64,000 bases of DNA from the NCBI GenBank assembly GCA_964016885.1, contig OZ024743.1:172156154-172220153 (forward strand), read 5' to 3'. The position numbers and the translations under genes were made by a program. Positions 11,349 to 22,984 of this stretch are shown here, piece by piece. The stretch comes from Eledone cirrhosa. Lineage: Eukaryota; Mollusca; Cephalopoda; Octopoda; Eledonidae. How positions within the stretch are numbered: position 1 is the first letter of the stretch; every line of letters begins with the position of its first letter. Below the pieces are notes generated by a model. That model had not been told where the DNA came from and made no database searches. It was given only the letters and a program-made list of their open reading frames with translations.

Positions 11349-12689
11349 ATAATATTAATAAATGGAAAAAATGTTTATAAGACCATATTTATGTTATTAT
11401 ACATATTTCAAGGGTACTAATATTTTAGTACGCTTTCGTCAGATAAAATACAATAATTGGTGTAAAGATAGTGACATATCTTCATGTGAACTTCATGTTA
11501 TAAATTCATTGAAGATAGTGAATATAATTTTTCAAAACTCAGGGGAAATATGCTAATGAGGATAACGTTAAAATTGAAAAGGACCGTTAAGTTTAGACGC
11601 TAGATAGATTTTAAATATTTATCTAAATTACTTTTTAAAAAGGGTTTGCTATTAAATTTGAAAAAATATTTTAAAGTTAATTTAGAATTATTTATAGAAA
11701 TATTCATATATACACCCAATCATATTTATAGAAATGTATGCATATATACACCCAATCATTTATAGAAAGAATGAAATAATTATATTTATTTATTTATTTA
11801 ATTTTATAATATATTTTAAGAATATGGAAGTATTTATAATATTTAGGTGAGAATTATAAATTAATGTATAAAATTGAGAACTATTAATTTATTAAAGCAA
11901 TATAATATGTGAAAGATACCCTGTATTTATATATACGATTGTATATATTTTACGCATATATTTTTATATTATGATGAGTGCAGTTATAAATATAATGTAT
12001 TGTAGTATAAGACATTATTGTATATCGTTATTAAAAAAAAATATTTAGTACATAAATAATTATGAGTGAAGATAGATATTATTTAAGTATATATAATTAT
12101 GAAAGAGCGTAAGATATGTCGAGCGATGCATTTTCTATATATACCTTAAGAATGTGAAAATAATTATATTTTTTTAAGTGAAGATGTATAATATTATTAT
12201 AATCTATTATTGTATAAGGTTAGATATAAAAATTTAAACATTTAATGTAAAATTTGAATGTCTCGTATATGTGAATTGTAAACAAACTTTTCTTAAGGTA
12301 AAAATAACTCTAGTGTTTAGTAATTTAAGGAATGTAAATTATTTAAAGATATATTGTTTAATCTAATGTCTAACCTAATAATTAATTATAATTTGTATTA
12401 TAGTATAAGTAAAATGTCTATATGATTTCAGAACACCATATAGTAAATATGGTCTACATAATAATAAAAAGATAAATGTTTCTATGTATAGATTTTGATA
12501 ATAATAAGTATTTCTATGTATGAAATTTGATAATAGTAAATATTTCTATGTATAAATTTAAGAGCTTTTAAAGACAACCACAAATATATATACTGTACAT
12601 AGGCAACTTATACAGACCACGTGTAATATTTTCTATAAATTGTAAATATTGTGAAATATTCTGGAGAATCAATGCAAAGAATAATTAAA
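11001..12689. other. AT-rich sequence without recognisable genes
   Basis: Very AT-rich, with an (AT)n tract at about 11311-11346 and many short tandem A/T motifs. It probably includes the 3' region of PLE3 next to 12690. The frame at 11362-11556 has no family resemblance and is not called. Confidence 0.4.
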
Positions 12690-13894
12690 TATTTCTTTTT
12701 TTTTGTTTTGTTAATAATATTACCAAGATTGGTAATTATATGAAAGATTTCTTCAATACAGAGATGACAAATTCTGGAGAGAGTCATATTTTGGTAAACA
12801 GCCGCATTAGATATCCTTCGCCAAGAGATCAAATAGTCAGTGTTACTGTCTTTTAAAGACAAAATTAATTGTGATAGTGAGGTTGAGAATTTTTTGTCCG
12901 ATCGTTTGAAAGTATGTTTATGATTATACCAACAGTCCATAAATTTTGAAGAAGTAGCTCCTACATAATTTTATAATCTATCTGTAGTTTTTATAGTGCA
13001 TTTGTATACTAAATTTCTATCAAGGTAATTAGACTGTAAAGGGCATGATATGTTATTTCTGCAATTACATTTTCTAATATTGTTGTTTTAATATACGGTA
13101 TTATTATTTATGCATTCGCTATTATTAGTATACGTAATGTCATTAGTTATATTGTTATTGCTATTTGAATTTATTTGGGTTGAGTTTAATTTTAAATTCC
13201 TATTATTAATTTTATTAATATTTTGTGCTATATTCATAGTAGTAGAGTAAGAGAGTTTGATTGTATGTCTGTTAAAAATGGAGTGATACTTATGGGACTT
13301 AAGAAAACATTTATCTAAATCCTTAAAGAATTGGTGTGGTAAAGGTGTCTTAATTCCTAATGAAATTGGAGGAGAATACCAAATTATATTTCTAGTTCTA
13401 GCTTTTTTATTTGATTTATTATTTTGGTTAATTTATTTATTATTAATATTATAATAAACTTTAGGAGGTTAGTGTATACTATTCTTATCTATGTAGTTAA
13501 TTTTATAATTATATCTAGCTCTGTGTAGAGCGTCATTGTAATATTTTGCTTTGTTATCAAATATATTTTTATTAGCTGACAGTCTAGACATTCTTTTCTG
13601 GACACTATTAACTATAGCCTTTTTAACATTTCTAGGGTGGTTAGAGTAAAACCTAATGTAGTTTAGGTTTTAATTAACCTTATGGAACGGGTAATTTAGT
13701 TAATTTAGTTAAAGTTTAGTGTAACAACTAAAAAATTAACAATTTTATTATTATTTTCTATTTCTAATTTAAAGCCATAATTATTAAAAAAGTCTATAAT
13801 AATTTTCCTTTTTCTGCTAAGTTCACTATTGTTATGTTTATAAGCTATAAATAACGCATCATCACGATATATCGTGATGATGCGTTATTTATAG
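12690..13894 (-). pseudogene. PLE3: 5'-truncated Penelope-like RT/GIY-YIG remnant
   Basis: Read from 13894 down, the sequence starts at the catalytic box YRDDALF (from 13870), followed by a block near SNHPRNVKKAI (about 13640), IIWYSPPISLG (about 13385), the linker YHSIFNRHTIKLSYST (about 13290) and the finger CNCRNNISCPL (about 13070). Next is a damaged GIY-YIG start with YVGATSSKF, then CWYNHKHTFKRS and CHLCIEE in the frame 12940-12608. Everything upstream of YRDD (fingers and most of the palm) is missing. Stops and frameshifts are frequent. The base composition is far more AT-rich than PLE1 or PLE2, which fits greater age. It ends at a perfect palindrome. Confidence 0.8.
13845..13894. repeat. 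Perfect 50-bp palindrome at the PLE3 truncation point
   Basis: The 25 bases ending at 13869 (from CTATAAATAACGCATC) are the exact reverse complement of the 25 bases beginning at 13870, with no spacer. The arm at 13845-13869 encodes YRDDALFI of PLE3 on minus. The other arm is an inverted copy of the same codons. Confidence 0.95.
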
Positions 13895-14747
13895 TTGATA
13901 ATAAAATTGTTAATTTCTTTTTACATAAACACACTTACATATATACATTTATACACACACACATACATTCCAACATAAAAACACAACTGCATATAATTAC
14001 ATATACACGCATATGCATATAAATATATATATATTTTTTTATTATTGGTGTATAATCGTTCTTGTGCATGTACCGATGCATACATAATATTTTTTAGGAA
14101 GTTTATTCTTAGTTTTCGTCATATGTTATTTACAATGAAAATATCGCATATCTAGGTATTATATTATTATAACATCATATCACAGAATATGTCATTTTAG
14201 ACATAATTTATATGTAATATTACTAATAATTAATTGTGTATGTAGTATATGACTTTATGGGTACATATTTATTTATTTCCATTTTTTATTTAGCCAAGTT
14301 TCTATATGTAGCTTTGATACTAAATGCTACTGTTTAAGATAAGACTTTTACATTTATTTTCAGGGTGTACAGGGATCGAATATATTCACAAGATATTGAG
14401 AGGTAATGTTAATCATACTTGTATATTAGAACTTACAATCATATAAATATACGGGGATCTTATGGGCCCAGTCACACTTTTATAGCTTGATTCTCATAGT
14501 TGTCAATACACTTATATGTATATGTATATTTCTATTATTGGGTATTTTAATATATGATTGTGTATATTAAATTAATTTTTGTAGACTAACTGCATGTTAG
14601 GTGTGCTGAGAGATAATTTTTCTGCTCAAAATGAATGAACAGTAGAAATAACATGTGTTCTGTGTACGGTGTATTAATTGTTGTATGCAAGTTAGAAACT
14701 TTTGAGTTTTATAATGGTTTAGGTTTTTAGGTTATATTTCAGGGTAA
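13895..14747. other. AT-rich unassigned sequence
   Basis: Between the PLE3 palindrome and the first (AAT)n tract. Short CA-rich and TA-rich stretches occur at 13930-14030. No coding region, RNA gene or repeat shared with other parts of the window was recognised. This may be the original host sequence at the left edge of the array. Confidence 0.4.
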
Positions 14748-14755
14748 TGATGATG

Positions 14756-14828
<73 letters not shown>
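14748..14828. repeat. (AAT)n microsatellite, left edge of the array
   Basis: GATGATGAT passes into about 24 AAT units and joins the 5'-truncated R4b-1. Confidence 0.97.
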
Positions 14829-14830
<2 letters not shown>

Positions 14831-15839
14831 GACTAGGAAGCTATTGACTATCTACAACATGTTCCACAAGAGGAGTGATGTCGATAGACTCTACCTAAGG
14901 AGATCTGAGGGTGGAAGAGGTCTTATCAGCATAGAGGACTGTGTTCAGATGGAGAAAAACAACCTATACAAATACGTGACCTATAGTAAGGAGCCAATGC
15001 TCAGAGCTGTACTGAAGGAGGGGACAGTAGGCCAGGGGATACCCAAGGAGGAAATAACATCAAGGAGGAAGAGCAGCCTTAAGGGAAAATCCCTTCATAG
15101 TACCTTCTTTGAGAAAACTGAATTTAGAGATCCACAGACATGGAACTGGTTGAGAAGAGGAGACCTCAAAAAGGCTACAGAAGGAATGCTAATGGCTGCG
15201 CAGGAGCAGGCCCTCAAAACGAAGTGGTTGAAGCACCATATCTACAAGGAGGAGGCTAGCCCACTGTGCAGGATCTGTGGAGAGAGAGAGGAGACTGTGG
15301 CTCACATTGTGTCCGAGTGTAAACACCTAGCCCAGACCCACTATAAGGGCTGGAGACACGATGTGATGGGCAGGGTGATCCACTGGCACCTGTGCAAAGT
15401 AAACAATCTACCACATTCTGAGAAATGGTATGAGCATAGGCCAGAGGCGGTGATGGAGAACAGTCAGGTGAAGGTGCTGTGGGATTTTAGGATACAGACG
15501 GACAAAAAACTGGAACACAATAGACCTGACCTGGTGGTTGTGGACAAAGAAAAAAGATCGTGCCTGATTGTGGATGTGGCCTGCCCGTTCGACACGAGAG
15601 TGCAAGAGAAGGAGAGGGAGAAAATTAACCGATACCAGGACCTAAAGTGGGAGGTGAAAAGGATTTGGAACTGCCATGAAGTCAAAGTGATCCCGATTGT
15701 CATAGGCGCACTGGGGACTATCTCCAAAGGTTTCCAGGGATGGTTAAAGAAAATCGGCCCCTTCACGCTTTTTGGAACGCTTCAAAAGGCATGCTTGCTT
15801 GGAACGGCAAGAACCCTCCGATACGTCCTGAATATCTGA
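14829..15839 (+). CDS. R4b-1 C-terminal ORF: CCHC finger and restriction-like endonuclease
   Basis: An open frame of about 336 codons without an authentic start, since the element is truncated. It begins in the RT thumb region ([10 protein letters not shown]), with [11 protein letters not shown] shortly after. The CCHC finger reads [18 protein letters not shown] (about 15267), followed by the endonuclease core: [14 protein letters not shown], then [11 protein letters not shown] (about 15520-15595), which fits the R/K-PD-X12-D pattern of restriction-like endonucleases in R2/R4-type elements. A downstream K-X3-Y helix ([12 protein letters not shown]) is also as expected. In a complete element this part nicks the target DNA to prime reverse transcription. 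There is no RT active site here, so the fragment cannot move by itself. Confidence 0.85.
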
Positions 15840-15917
15840 GGCTGCAGGTAGTGGCTTGATATTCAATCCAACGGACTTTCCAGTTAACCAACATCAATGA
15901 CTGAGATTCAAGGAATA
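14829..15917 (+). mobile_element. R4b-1, 5'-truncated R4/Dong-like retrotransposon
   Basis: The 5' end falls inside the ORF at the codons for [10 protein letters not shown]. The 3' UTR of about 78 bases ends ATTCAAGGAATAAC before the AAT-type tail. It shares the variants [15 protein letters not shown] and SKGFQGW with R4b-5, 36 kb away, and looks nearly identical to it. Confidence 0.85.
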
Positions 15918-15975
15918 ACAATAACAATAATAATAATAAGAATAATAATAATAAGAATAATAAGAATAAGAATAA
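15918..15975. repeat. (AAT)n tail with AAC and AAG variants
   Basis: The 3' tail of R4b-1 (ATAACAATAAC, then AAT with AAG units). It joins the 5' end of R4a-1 directly. Confidence 0.95.
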
Positions 15976-17078
15976 GGGAAGAAGACGCGCGAGGTGGTAG
16001 AACGTCACGAAATTGCTCCCGTAAGTTTTTTGATTTTTAACATATTTAAATCAATTGTAAAAGAACAATTCTTAGCACAAATGTTGCATAAAGGCACTGA
16101 ATGAGGTCCCATAAAGTTTCGGATCCATATTATATTGTTGTATCGCTCAAATATTCAATTTTGTATTATATATTTTGTATTCAAAAAAAGAAAATGGTTA
16201 TAAATGGAACAAAACACCCTCTGTCTACACTATATAGAACAGCGGCAATTTCAATTTCACCAACACCAGAAACTCGATACACTACCTATCCCATCACACT
16301 AAATATAACGGCAACTTCACCGGCATCATAATAATAATTACTATTATTATTGTCTCAAATTTAAAAAAATGTTTAATTCAAATTTTACGGGAATATGTCA
16401 ACACAAAATATAATGAAAATATATATTAAACATACGAACACAAACTCATAGATACTATATCAGTAACCACAACACCACCGCTGCCACCACCCCACCACAT
16501 CCATCATCGCCGCCACCACTCATTCAATGCTACTGACACTATTCCCCTGTTAACTTGAGAGAGAAAAGGGAAGTTGGTGGTAGCACTAGACAAGAGAGAG
16601 GCTAGCAAAAGATATAAATAGATTGACTTGGTGACCTTGCCACGGACAAACGTCTACATCAACAATTATGGGACTGCTGGCTCACCCCTTCCTCACCAAC
16701 AATATAAAAAGCCCCGGCACCACCACCGACATAGCCAGCAGCAATAACAGCCAACTACAACAAAAAGTATATTATATTATTGTAATGCACTGGGTGATTG
16801 CTGGCCTTGTCCCTGGAGTGGAGACAATTATTAATAATTTCATTCTTAAGCCACGCAATGCTCACATTAAGGAACCACTCATGATAATAACAATTAAAAA
16901 AAAACAACAAAAAGAAAACCCCGTGACCAAGAAATACCGGAATGGCGGCCGGCGGGGAATAGCCATGTCTCTAGGGGAGAACGACCCCTCTAGTCTTGGT
17001 TGACACTCGTTCTAGAAGTGGTAACACGAAAAGATTACCCCTTGGCGGATAAGGATAAAACGCGACAAAATAAAGTAG
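15976..17078 (+). promoter_or_regulatory. R4a-1 5' UTR with shared 5' block and embedded SINE piece
   Basis: The first roughly 570 bases resemble the 5' UTRs of R4a-3 and of the R4-b elements (TGCTCCCGTAAGTTTT, ATATTCAATTTTGTATT, ACACTATATAGAACAGC, CCACC-rich tract). At about 16782-16829 lies a SINE tail (TGCACTGGGTGATTGCTGGCC, then GGAGACAATTATT). A small frame at 16668-17003 covers this SINE. A similar but shorter frame occurs in R4a-3. I do not call it a gene, since most of it is repeat-derived. Being at the 5' end, this region should hold the internal promoter, but no promoter element can be shown from sequence alone. Confidence 0.6.
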
Positions 17079-20000
17079 ATGTCTAATGATGAAATCTCAT
17101 ACCGGATCGGCCGTCACCCGGGTAAAAAAGGGCCGCGTCCCTCAGAGAGGAACCAGACTGGGGTCGAAAAATCAGCTAATGGTTCAAACCTTCCCATCAC
17201 TTCGGAGCTGGAGACCTCCCATAACCGGAATACTCCTACTGTTGGCCCTCCATGCTCACCACCAAGAAATCCAAAGAAAAAAAGAGAAAAATGGTCAAGG
17301 GAAGATAATAAAGAAGTCCTTGAGGCTTTCTACACTGCCATGTACTACCCATCAAATACATCGAATACAGAGCAAACATATATCAACTGGAAAAAGAAAC
17401 ATCCCGAAAACAGAGGCTATATTGACAGTAACAAACTAGCCAATATACGAAGAAATATTGTAAGAAAAAAGTTACTAACTGATATAGAAATTGATCAGAT
17501 CAAGCTAGTAGCACAAAGTCAGCGAAGGGAAAATGAAGCATGTGTCAGTGAAAACGAGGTAAACTGTAACACTTCGAATCCCAGAGTTGGGGCGGAATCA
17601 CTGGCAACAGAACAAATTAAAGAAAGGAGCGAAAAAGTGGAGGGAGTGCATGCTCAGGATGAAACTCCAAATGAAAATAATGAGATCGTAAATGATAAAG
17701 AAATGAATGAGAATGAACTTGCCAACTTGAAGTATGAAATTATGATCGAATGGATGAAAATGAAAGAATCTGACATGGGGCAACGAGACACCCTCCCTAA
17801 GATCCAGAACTCCAAACAGAACCAAAAGATAATACACAAGACTAACATAATTCTCAAAAACATTATCATCACAAACAAAATAAACATTACTGACTTAAAT
17901 CATCTCTATTATGCATCGGCTAAAGTCACCACTCACTTATGTGGAGTGAAGATGAAAAAACAAAGGAATTCCCACAAGAAATCTACTTGGCAAGATAACA
18001 TCAATCGCCAAATAAACCTTCTCCGATCTGACATAGAAATTTTAACAAACTATAAAGTAGGTGAACATGTTAAACAAACTAAACTTAGAAAATTGAAAAA
18101 AAAGTACAGTATAAGATCAACATGTGACATAGACATGCTGATAGAAACAATCAAGCAAAAAGTGTCGGCCAAAGCTGCTCGTATAAGGCGCTTTGAAAAA
18201 CGATCTAGATTCTATAAGGACAATAATATGTTCAAAAACAACCAAAGAAACTTCTACAGAAAAATTGTCAACAATAACTGCTAAATCAATACCACCCAAG
18301 GAGGAAGTGCAAGAATTCTGGGAAAAGATCTGGGCCGAAGAAAAAGTTCATAACATACATGCCCCATGGATAGACAGACAAATGAAAGAAACAGCTCACC
18401 TTGAAGAACAAACATGGGAAAATATAACAGTTGAACAGCTGCGCTTGGCTCTAAGAAAAACCAGCAAATGGAAATCCCCAGGAAAAGACAAAATACAAAA
18501 CTTTTGGATAAATGCCTTCACAGAGTCTCATGAGCTGTTAGCCCAACTTTACAATGAAATAGTTAAGGAGCCAGAAAAGATACCATCATGGCTAGTTAAC
18601 GGCATTACATTCCTGCTACCGAAGAATGATGAGACAAACAATCCCAAAAATTACAGACCGATAACCTGCTTGACCACAATGTATAAAATTTTAACATCAG
18701 TCCTAACTGAATACACATATGACCACCTGATAACAAATGACCTATTTCCCATTGAGCAGAAAGGGTGTAAACGAGGCTCATATGGCTGTAAGGATCAGTT
18801 CTGGTTAACAAAATGATACTGGAAGATTGTCATAATAGACACAAAAATCTATCGATTGCTTGGATAGATTATAAAAAAGCATTTGATAGTTTGCCACACA
18901 GTTGGATTGAAAGATGTTTAGAGATTTTCAAAATATCCCCCGTTGTCAGGAGGTTTTTGTCATTCAGTATGAGGACATGGAGAACGACACTCCTTTTGAA
19001 TAGTGAAACAAAATCACTGGAAGCTGGAGAAGTTAACATTAATTGTGGAATTTTTCAGGGTGACTCTTTATCACCGCTTTTATTCTGCATCGCACTTATA
19101 CCATTAAGTAAAATGCTCAATGAAACAAAACATGGATATAGAGTCTATGACAAAACCATTAATCACCTGTTCTACATGGATGACCTGAAACTATTCGCAA
19201 AAAATGATGAACAATTGCAAGGGCTATTATCCACTGTGAAGCAGTTCAGTGATGACATTAAAATGGAGTTTGGACTGGATAAATGCGCCAAAGCAACGTT
19301 CACCAGAGGAAAGCTGCTGAAGAGTTCAGACATTAATCTTGATCGGGGGAACGTGATAAGAGAGCTTGATCAAGAACAAACTTACAAATATCTAGGTGTT
19401 TGTGAAGGAGACGGAATCAAGCACTCGACAATGAGGGAAAGGATAAGGAAGGAATGTTACCGCAGAGTCAGAGCAATCTTAAGAACGGAATTGAATGCAA
19501 GGAATAGGATCGATGCCATAAACACGCTTGCCATACCAGTAGTAACCTACAGTTACAATGTCATCAACTGGTCAAGCACAGAGATCCGTAGGCTCGATAC
19601 AAAAATCCGAAAATTCTTAACCATGCACAGAATGCATCACCCTAAGGCAGACATAGATAGAATATATCTCCCTAGGAAAGAAGGAGGACGTGGGTTAATC
19701 CAGTTAGACATTGCGTTGAAAACTGCAACAATTGGATTATCCACATATCTAAGGGAATCACATGATTGGATGATCAAACTCGTTTTGAAACACGAAAGCA
19801 CCAAAAGATCATATTCCATTACAAAAGATGCACAAAGATACAGTAATGGACTACAAATTTCAGAAGTCCCATTTACTGCTGAAATGGAAAACACAGAAAA
19901 AGCAAAGCAGGTAAAAGTAACTGCAAAGAAAGAACTGCTACAGAAACTGGCTAAGAAATGGCAAGAAAAGCCTCTGTATGGAAAATACCCAGAGCGAGCT

Positions 20001-20723
20001 AACAATCCTGATGTTGACAAAACTTTAACCCATCAGTGGTTGGCATCCTCTGGACTGAAATCGGAGACTGAAGGACTGATTATATCCGCACAAGATCAGT
20101 GTCTGCCAACAAAAAATTACCAAGCCAACATAATAAAAAATGGGTGCAGCCCATTATGCCGTGTATGCAAAAAACAACCAGAGACCATTGACCATATAAT
20201 TTCAATGTGCAGTCCTATAGCTCCAACCGAATACCTAAACAGGCATGACAGAGCTGCACAATACATACATTGGATAATGTGTAAGCATTTTGACCTGCCC
20301 CATCAAAAGAATTGGTGGGAGCATCAACCACCTCCCATACTTGAAAAAGATCACATCTCAATCTTGTGGAACTTTAGCATCCAAACAGACCGAAAAATAG
20401 ATGCAAATAGACCTGATATAATGTTGAAGGACTTTCAAAGGAGAGTATGCCTGCTAATTGATATGTCTGTTCCAATAGACAAGAATGTATCTATAAAAAC
20501 ATTTGAAAAATTGAGCAAGTATAAGGACCTGGAGATAGAAATTGGAAAAATGTGGAAATTGAGAACTAAAACAATACCAGTGGTTGTAGGCGCTCTGGGA
20601 ATGATACCTAAGGGGTCTAACGACTACTTATCGCAAATCCCAGGAAACCCGCGTATAGGAGAAATACAAAAGATAGTACTAATGGGAACTGCCCATATAC
20701 TAAGGAAGATCCTGTCAATATAA
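17079..20723 (+). pseudogene. R4a-1 ORF: Myb-like, RT, CCHC, restriction-like endonuclease; two frameshifts
   Basis: About 1,215 codons in total. The start MSNDEISYRIGRHPG matches MSNDKISYRIGRHPG in R4a-3. Next come a Myb-like DNA-binding segment (KREKWSREDNKEVLEAFYTA, about codons 68-90, through KLANIRRNI) and the [55 protein letters not shown], catalytic FYMDDLKLF (about 19173), YKYLGVCEGDGI. The CCHC finger is CRVCKKQPETIDHIISMC and the endonuclease core is RPD, then CLLIDMSVPID. Two small deletions relative to R4a-4 break it: 5 bases near 18267 (GGTAA or GTAAG lost) and 1 base near 18798. The near-identity to R4a-4 outside these sites suggests recent damage, or sequencing error. Confidence 0.85.
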
Positions 20724-20865
20724 GTACATCACAAGTCTAAACACTAAGGATGCATGTGTGAATATGTGTGTTCTTTCTTGAACATGGCGGACCTTGTTGT
20801 CTCTTGAGGTCACTGGTTGTGACTTGGTGATAACTCGTATAAACATAAAGCAAGATAAATGCAAA

Positions 20866-20890
20866 TAATAATAATAATAATAATAATAAT
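20866..20890. repeat. (AAT)n between R4a-1 and R4a-2
   Basis: About eight AAT units join the 3' end of R4a-1 to a 5'-truncated R4a-2. Confidence 0.95.
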
Positions 20891-22516
20891 ATACCATTAA
20901 GTAAAATGCTCAATGAAACAAAACATGGATATAAAGTCTATGACAAAACCATTAATCACCTGTTCTACATGGATGACCTGAAACTATTTGCAAGAAATGA
21001 TGAACAATTGCAAGGGCTATTATCCACTGTGGAGCAGTTCAGTGATGACATTAAAATGGAGTTTGGACTAGATAAATGCGCCAAAGCAACGTTCACGAGA
21101 GCAAAGCTGCTGAAGAGTTCAGACATTAATCTTGATCGGGGGAATGTGATAAGAGAACTTGATCAAGAAAAAACTTACAAATATCTAGGTGTTTGTGAAG
21201 GAGACGGAATCAAGCACTCGACAATGAGGGAAAGGATAAGGAAGGAATGTTACCACAGAGTAAGAGCAATCTTAAGAACGGAATTGAATGCAAGGAATAG
21301 GATCGATGCCATAAACACGCTTGCCATACCAGTAGTAACCTACAGTTACAATGTCATCAACTGGTCAAGCACAGAGATCCGTAGGCTCGATACAAAAATT
21401 CGAAAATTCTTAACCATGCACAGAATGCATCACCCTAAGGCAGATATAGATAGAATATATCTCCCTAGGAAAGAAGGAGGACGTGGGTTAATCCAGTTAG
21501 ACATTGCGTTGAAAACTGCAACAATTGGATTATCTACATATCTAAGGGAATCACATGATTGGATGATCAAACTCGTTTTGAAACACGAAAGCATCAAAAG
21601 ATCATATTCCATTACAAAAGATGCACAAAGATACAGTAATGGACTACAAATTTCAGAAGTACCATTTACTACTGAAATGGAAAACACAGAAAAAGCAAAG
21701 CAGGTAAAAGTAACTGCAAAGAAAGAACTGCTACAGAAACTGGCTAAGAAATGGCAAGAAAAGCCTCTGTATGGAAAATACCCAGAGCGAGCTAACAATC
21801 CTGATGTTGACAAAACTTTAACCCATCAGTGGTTGGCATCCTCTGGACTGAAATCGGAGACTGAAGGACTGATTATATCAGCACAAGATCAGTGTTTGCC
21901 AACAAAAAATTACCAAGCCAACATAATAAAAAATGGATGCAGCCCATTATGCCGTGTATGCAAAAAAGAACCAGAGATCATTGACCATATAATTTCAATG
22001 TGCAGTCCTATAGCTCCAACCGACTACCTGAACAGGCATGACAGAGCTGCACAATACATACATTGGATAATGTGTAAGCATTTTGACCTGCCCCATCAAA
22101 AGAATTGGTGGGAGCATCAACTACCTCCCATACTTGATAAAGATCACATCTCAATCTTGTGGAACTTTAGCATCCAAACAGACCGAAAAATAGATGCAAA
22201 TAGACCTGATATAATATTGAAGGACTTTAAAAAGAGGGTATGCCTGCTAATTGATATGTCTGTTCCAATAGACAAGAATGTATCTATAAAAACATTTGAA
22301 AAATTGAGCAAGTATAAGGACCTGGAGATAGAAATTGGAAAAATGTGGAAATTGAGAACTAAAACAATACCAGTGGTTGTAGGCGCTCTGGGAATTATAC
22401 CTAAGGGGTCTAATGATTACTTATCGCAGATCCCAGGAAACCCGCGTATAGGAGAAATACAAAAGATAGTTCTAATGGGAACTGCCCATATACTAAGGAA
22501 GAGTCTGTCAATATAA
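20891..22516 (+). CDS. R4a-2 partial ORF: RT palm onward, CCHC, endonuclease
   Basis: Open for about 541 codons from the truncation to the normal stop. It keeps the catalytic FYMDDLKLF (about 20965), the thumb region, the CCHC finger (CRVCKKEPEIIDHIISMC) and the endonuclease RPD-D motif. It lacks the fingers and first palm motif, including the catalytic aspartate in the DYKKAFD block, so polymerase activity is not expected. Its first ATG (20906) is internal to the family protein, not the native start. Confidence 0.85.
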   Translation: MPLSKMLNETKHGYKVYDKTINHLFYMDDLKLFARNDEQLQGLLSTVEQFSDDIKMEFGLDKCAKATFTRAKLLKSSDINLDRGNVIRELDQEKTYKYLGVCEGDGIKHSTMRERIRKECYHRVRAILRTELNARNRIDAINTLAIPVVTYSYNVINWSSTEIRRLDTKIRKFLTMHRMHHPKADIDRIYLPRKEGGRGLIQLDIALKTATIGLSTYLRESHDWMIKLVLKHESIKRSYSITKDAQRYSNGLQISEVPFTTEMENTEKAKQVKVTAKKELLQKLAKKWQEKPLYGKYPERANNPDVDKTLTHQWLASSGLKSETEGLIISAQDQCLPTKNYQANIIKNGCSPLCRVCKKEPEIIDHIISMCSPIAPTDYLNRHDRAAQYIHWIMCKHFDLPHQKNWWEHQLPPILDKDHISILWNFSIQTDRKIDANRPDIILKDFKKRVCLLIDMSVPIDKNVSIKTFEKLSKYKDLEIEIGKMWKLRTKTIPVVVGALGIIPKGSNDYLSQIPGNPRIGEIQKIVLMGTAHILRKSLSI

Positions 22517-22660
22517 GTACATCACAAGTCTAAACACTAAAGATGCATGTGTGAATATGTATGTTCTGCCTTGAACATGGCGGACCTTGTTGTCTCTTGA
22601 GGTTACTGGTTGTGACTTGGTGATAACTAGTATGAACATAAAGCAAGATAAATGCAACTG
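20891..22660 (+). mobile_element. R4a-2, 5'-truncated
   Basis: The 5' junction is within the RT, at ATACCATTAAGTAAAATGC, equivalent to 19099 in R4a-1. The ATA is shared with the (AAT)n tract. The 3' UTR ends AAATGCAACTGTAATAAC before the tail. Confidence 0.85.
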
Positions 22661-22667
22661 TAATAAC

Positions 22668-22721
<54 letters not shown>
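22661..22721. repeat. (AAT)n between R4a-2 and Tx1-A
   Basis: About 20 units. It serves both as the tail of R4a-2 (plus) and as the tail of Tx1-A (minus, read as ATT). Confidence 0.97.
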
Positions 22722-22723
<2 letters not shown>

Positions 22724-22984
22724 TTTCTTTATTAACCACAAGGGTTTACATAAAGTAGACATTAAGGACAGTGCAGGACATTGCAGGACGGTACAAATGG
22801 GCATTTCTGCGTGTAAAAAAAACAAAAACAGAGGAAGTAACAAAAATAACAATGAAAATAACAATGAAAAATTCCCCAATAGGGGGGAGACTTCGGAGGG
22901 ACATTTGTGGAGAAAGCCCAGTAAAAAGCCACAATGACCCTGACCACCAAGGCAAGTGCCCTCTCCCAGTTTTCCACCTTTAGT

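Larger units (their letters stand above)
15976..20865 (+). mobile_element. R4a-1, full-length R4/Dong-like retrotransposon (frameshifted)
   Basis: The 5' end GGGAAGAAGACGCGCGAGG matches R4a-3 (43124). The 5' UTR is about 1.1 kb, the coding region 17079-20723, and the 3' UTR about 140 bases, ending AAAGCAAGATAAATGCAA before (AAT)n. Apart from its frameshifts it is nearly identical to R4a-4. Confidence 0.85.

Noticed and set aside
18262..18275. Intron boundary in R4a at ATTGGTAAGTCAACA
   Set aside because: GGTAAGT looks like a 5' splice site, but the frame is open through it in R4a-3 and R4a-4. R4a-1 merely lacks 5 bases, so a deletion is the simpler explanation.
19637..20020. Minus-strand 127-codon frame repeated at 21430-21813 and 49770-50153
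   Set aside because: Antisense shadow of the R4-a RT region; it recurs because the element recurs.
22587..22937. Plus-strand frame with a long Asn run
   Set aside because: Reads through (AAT)n into antisense Tx1-A 3' UTR. The run is the microsatellite.
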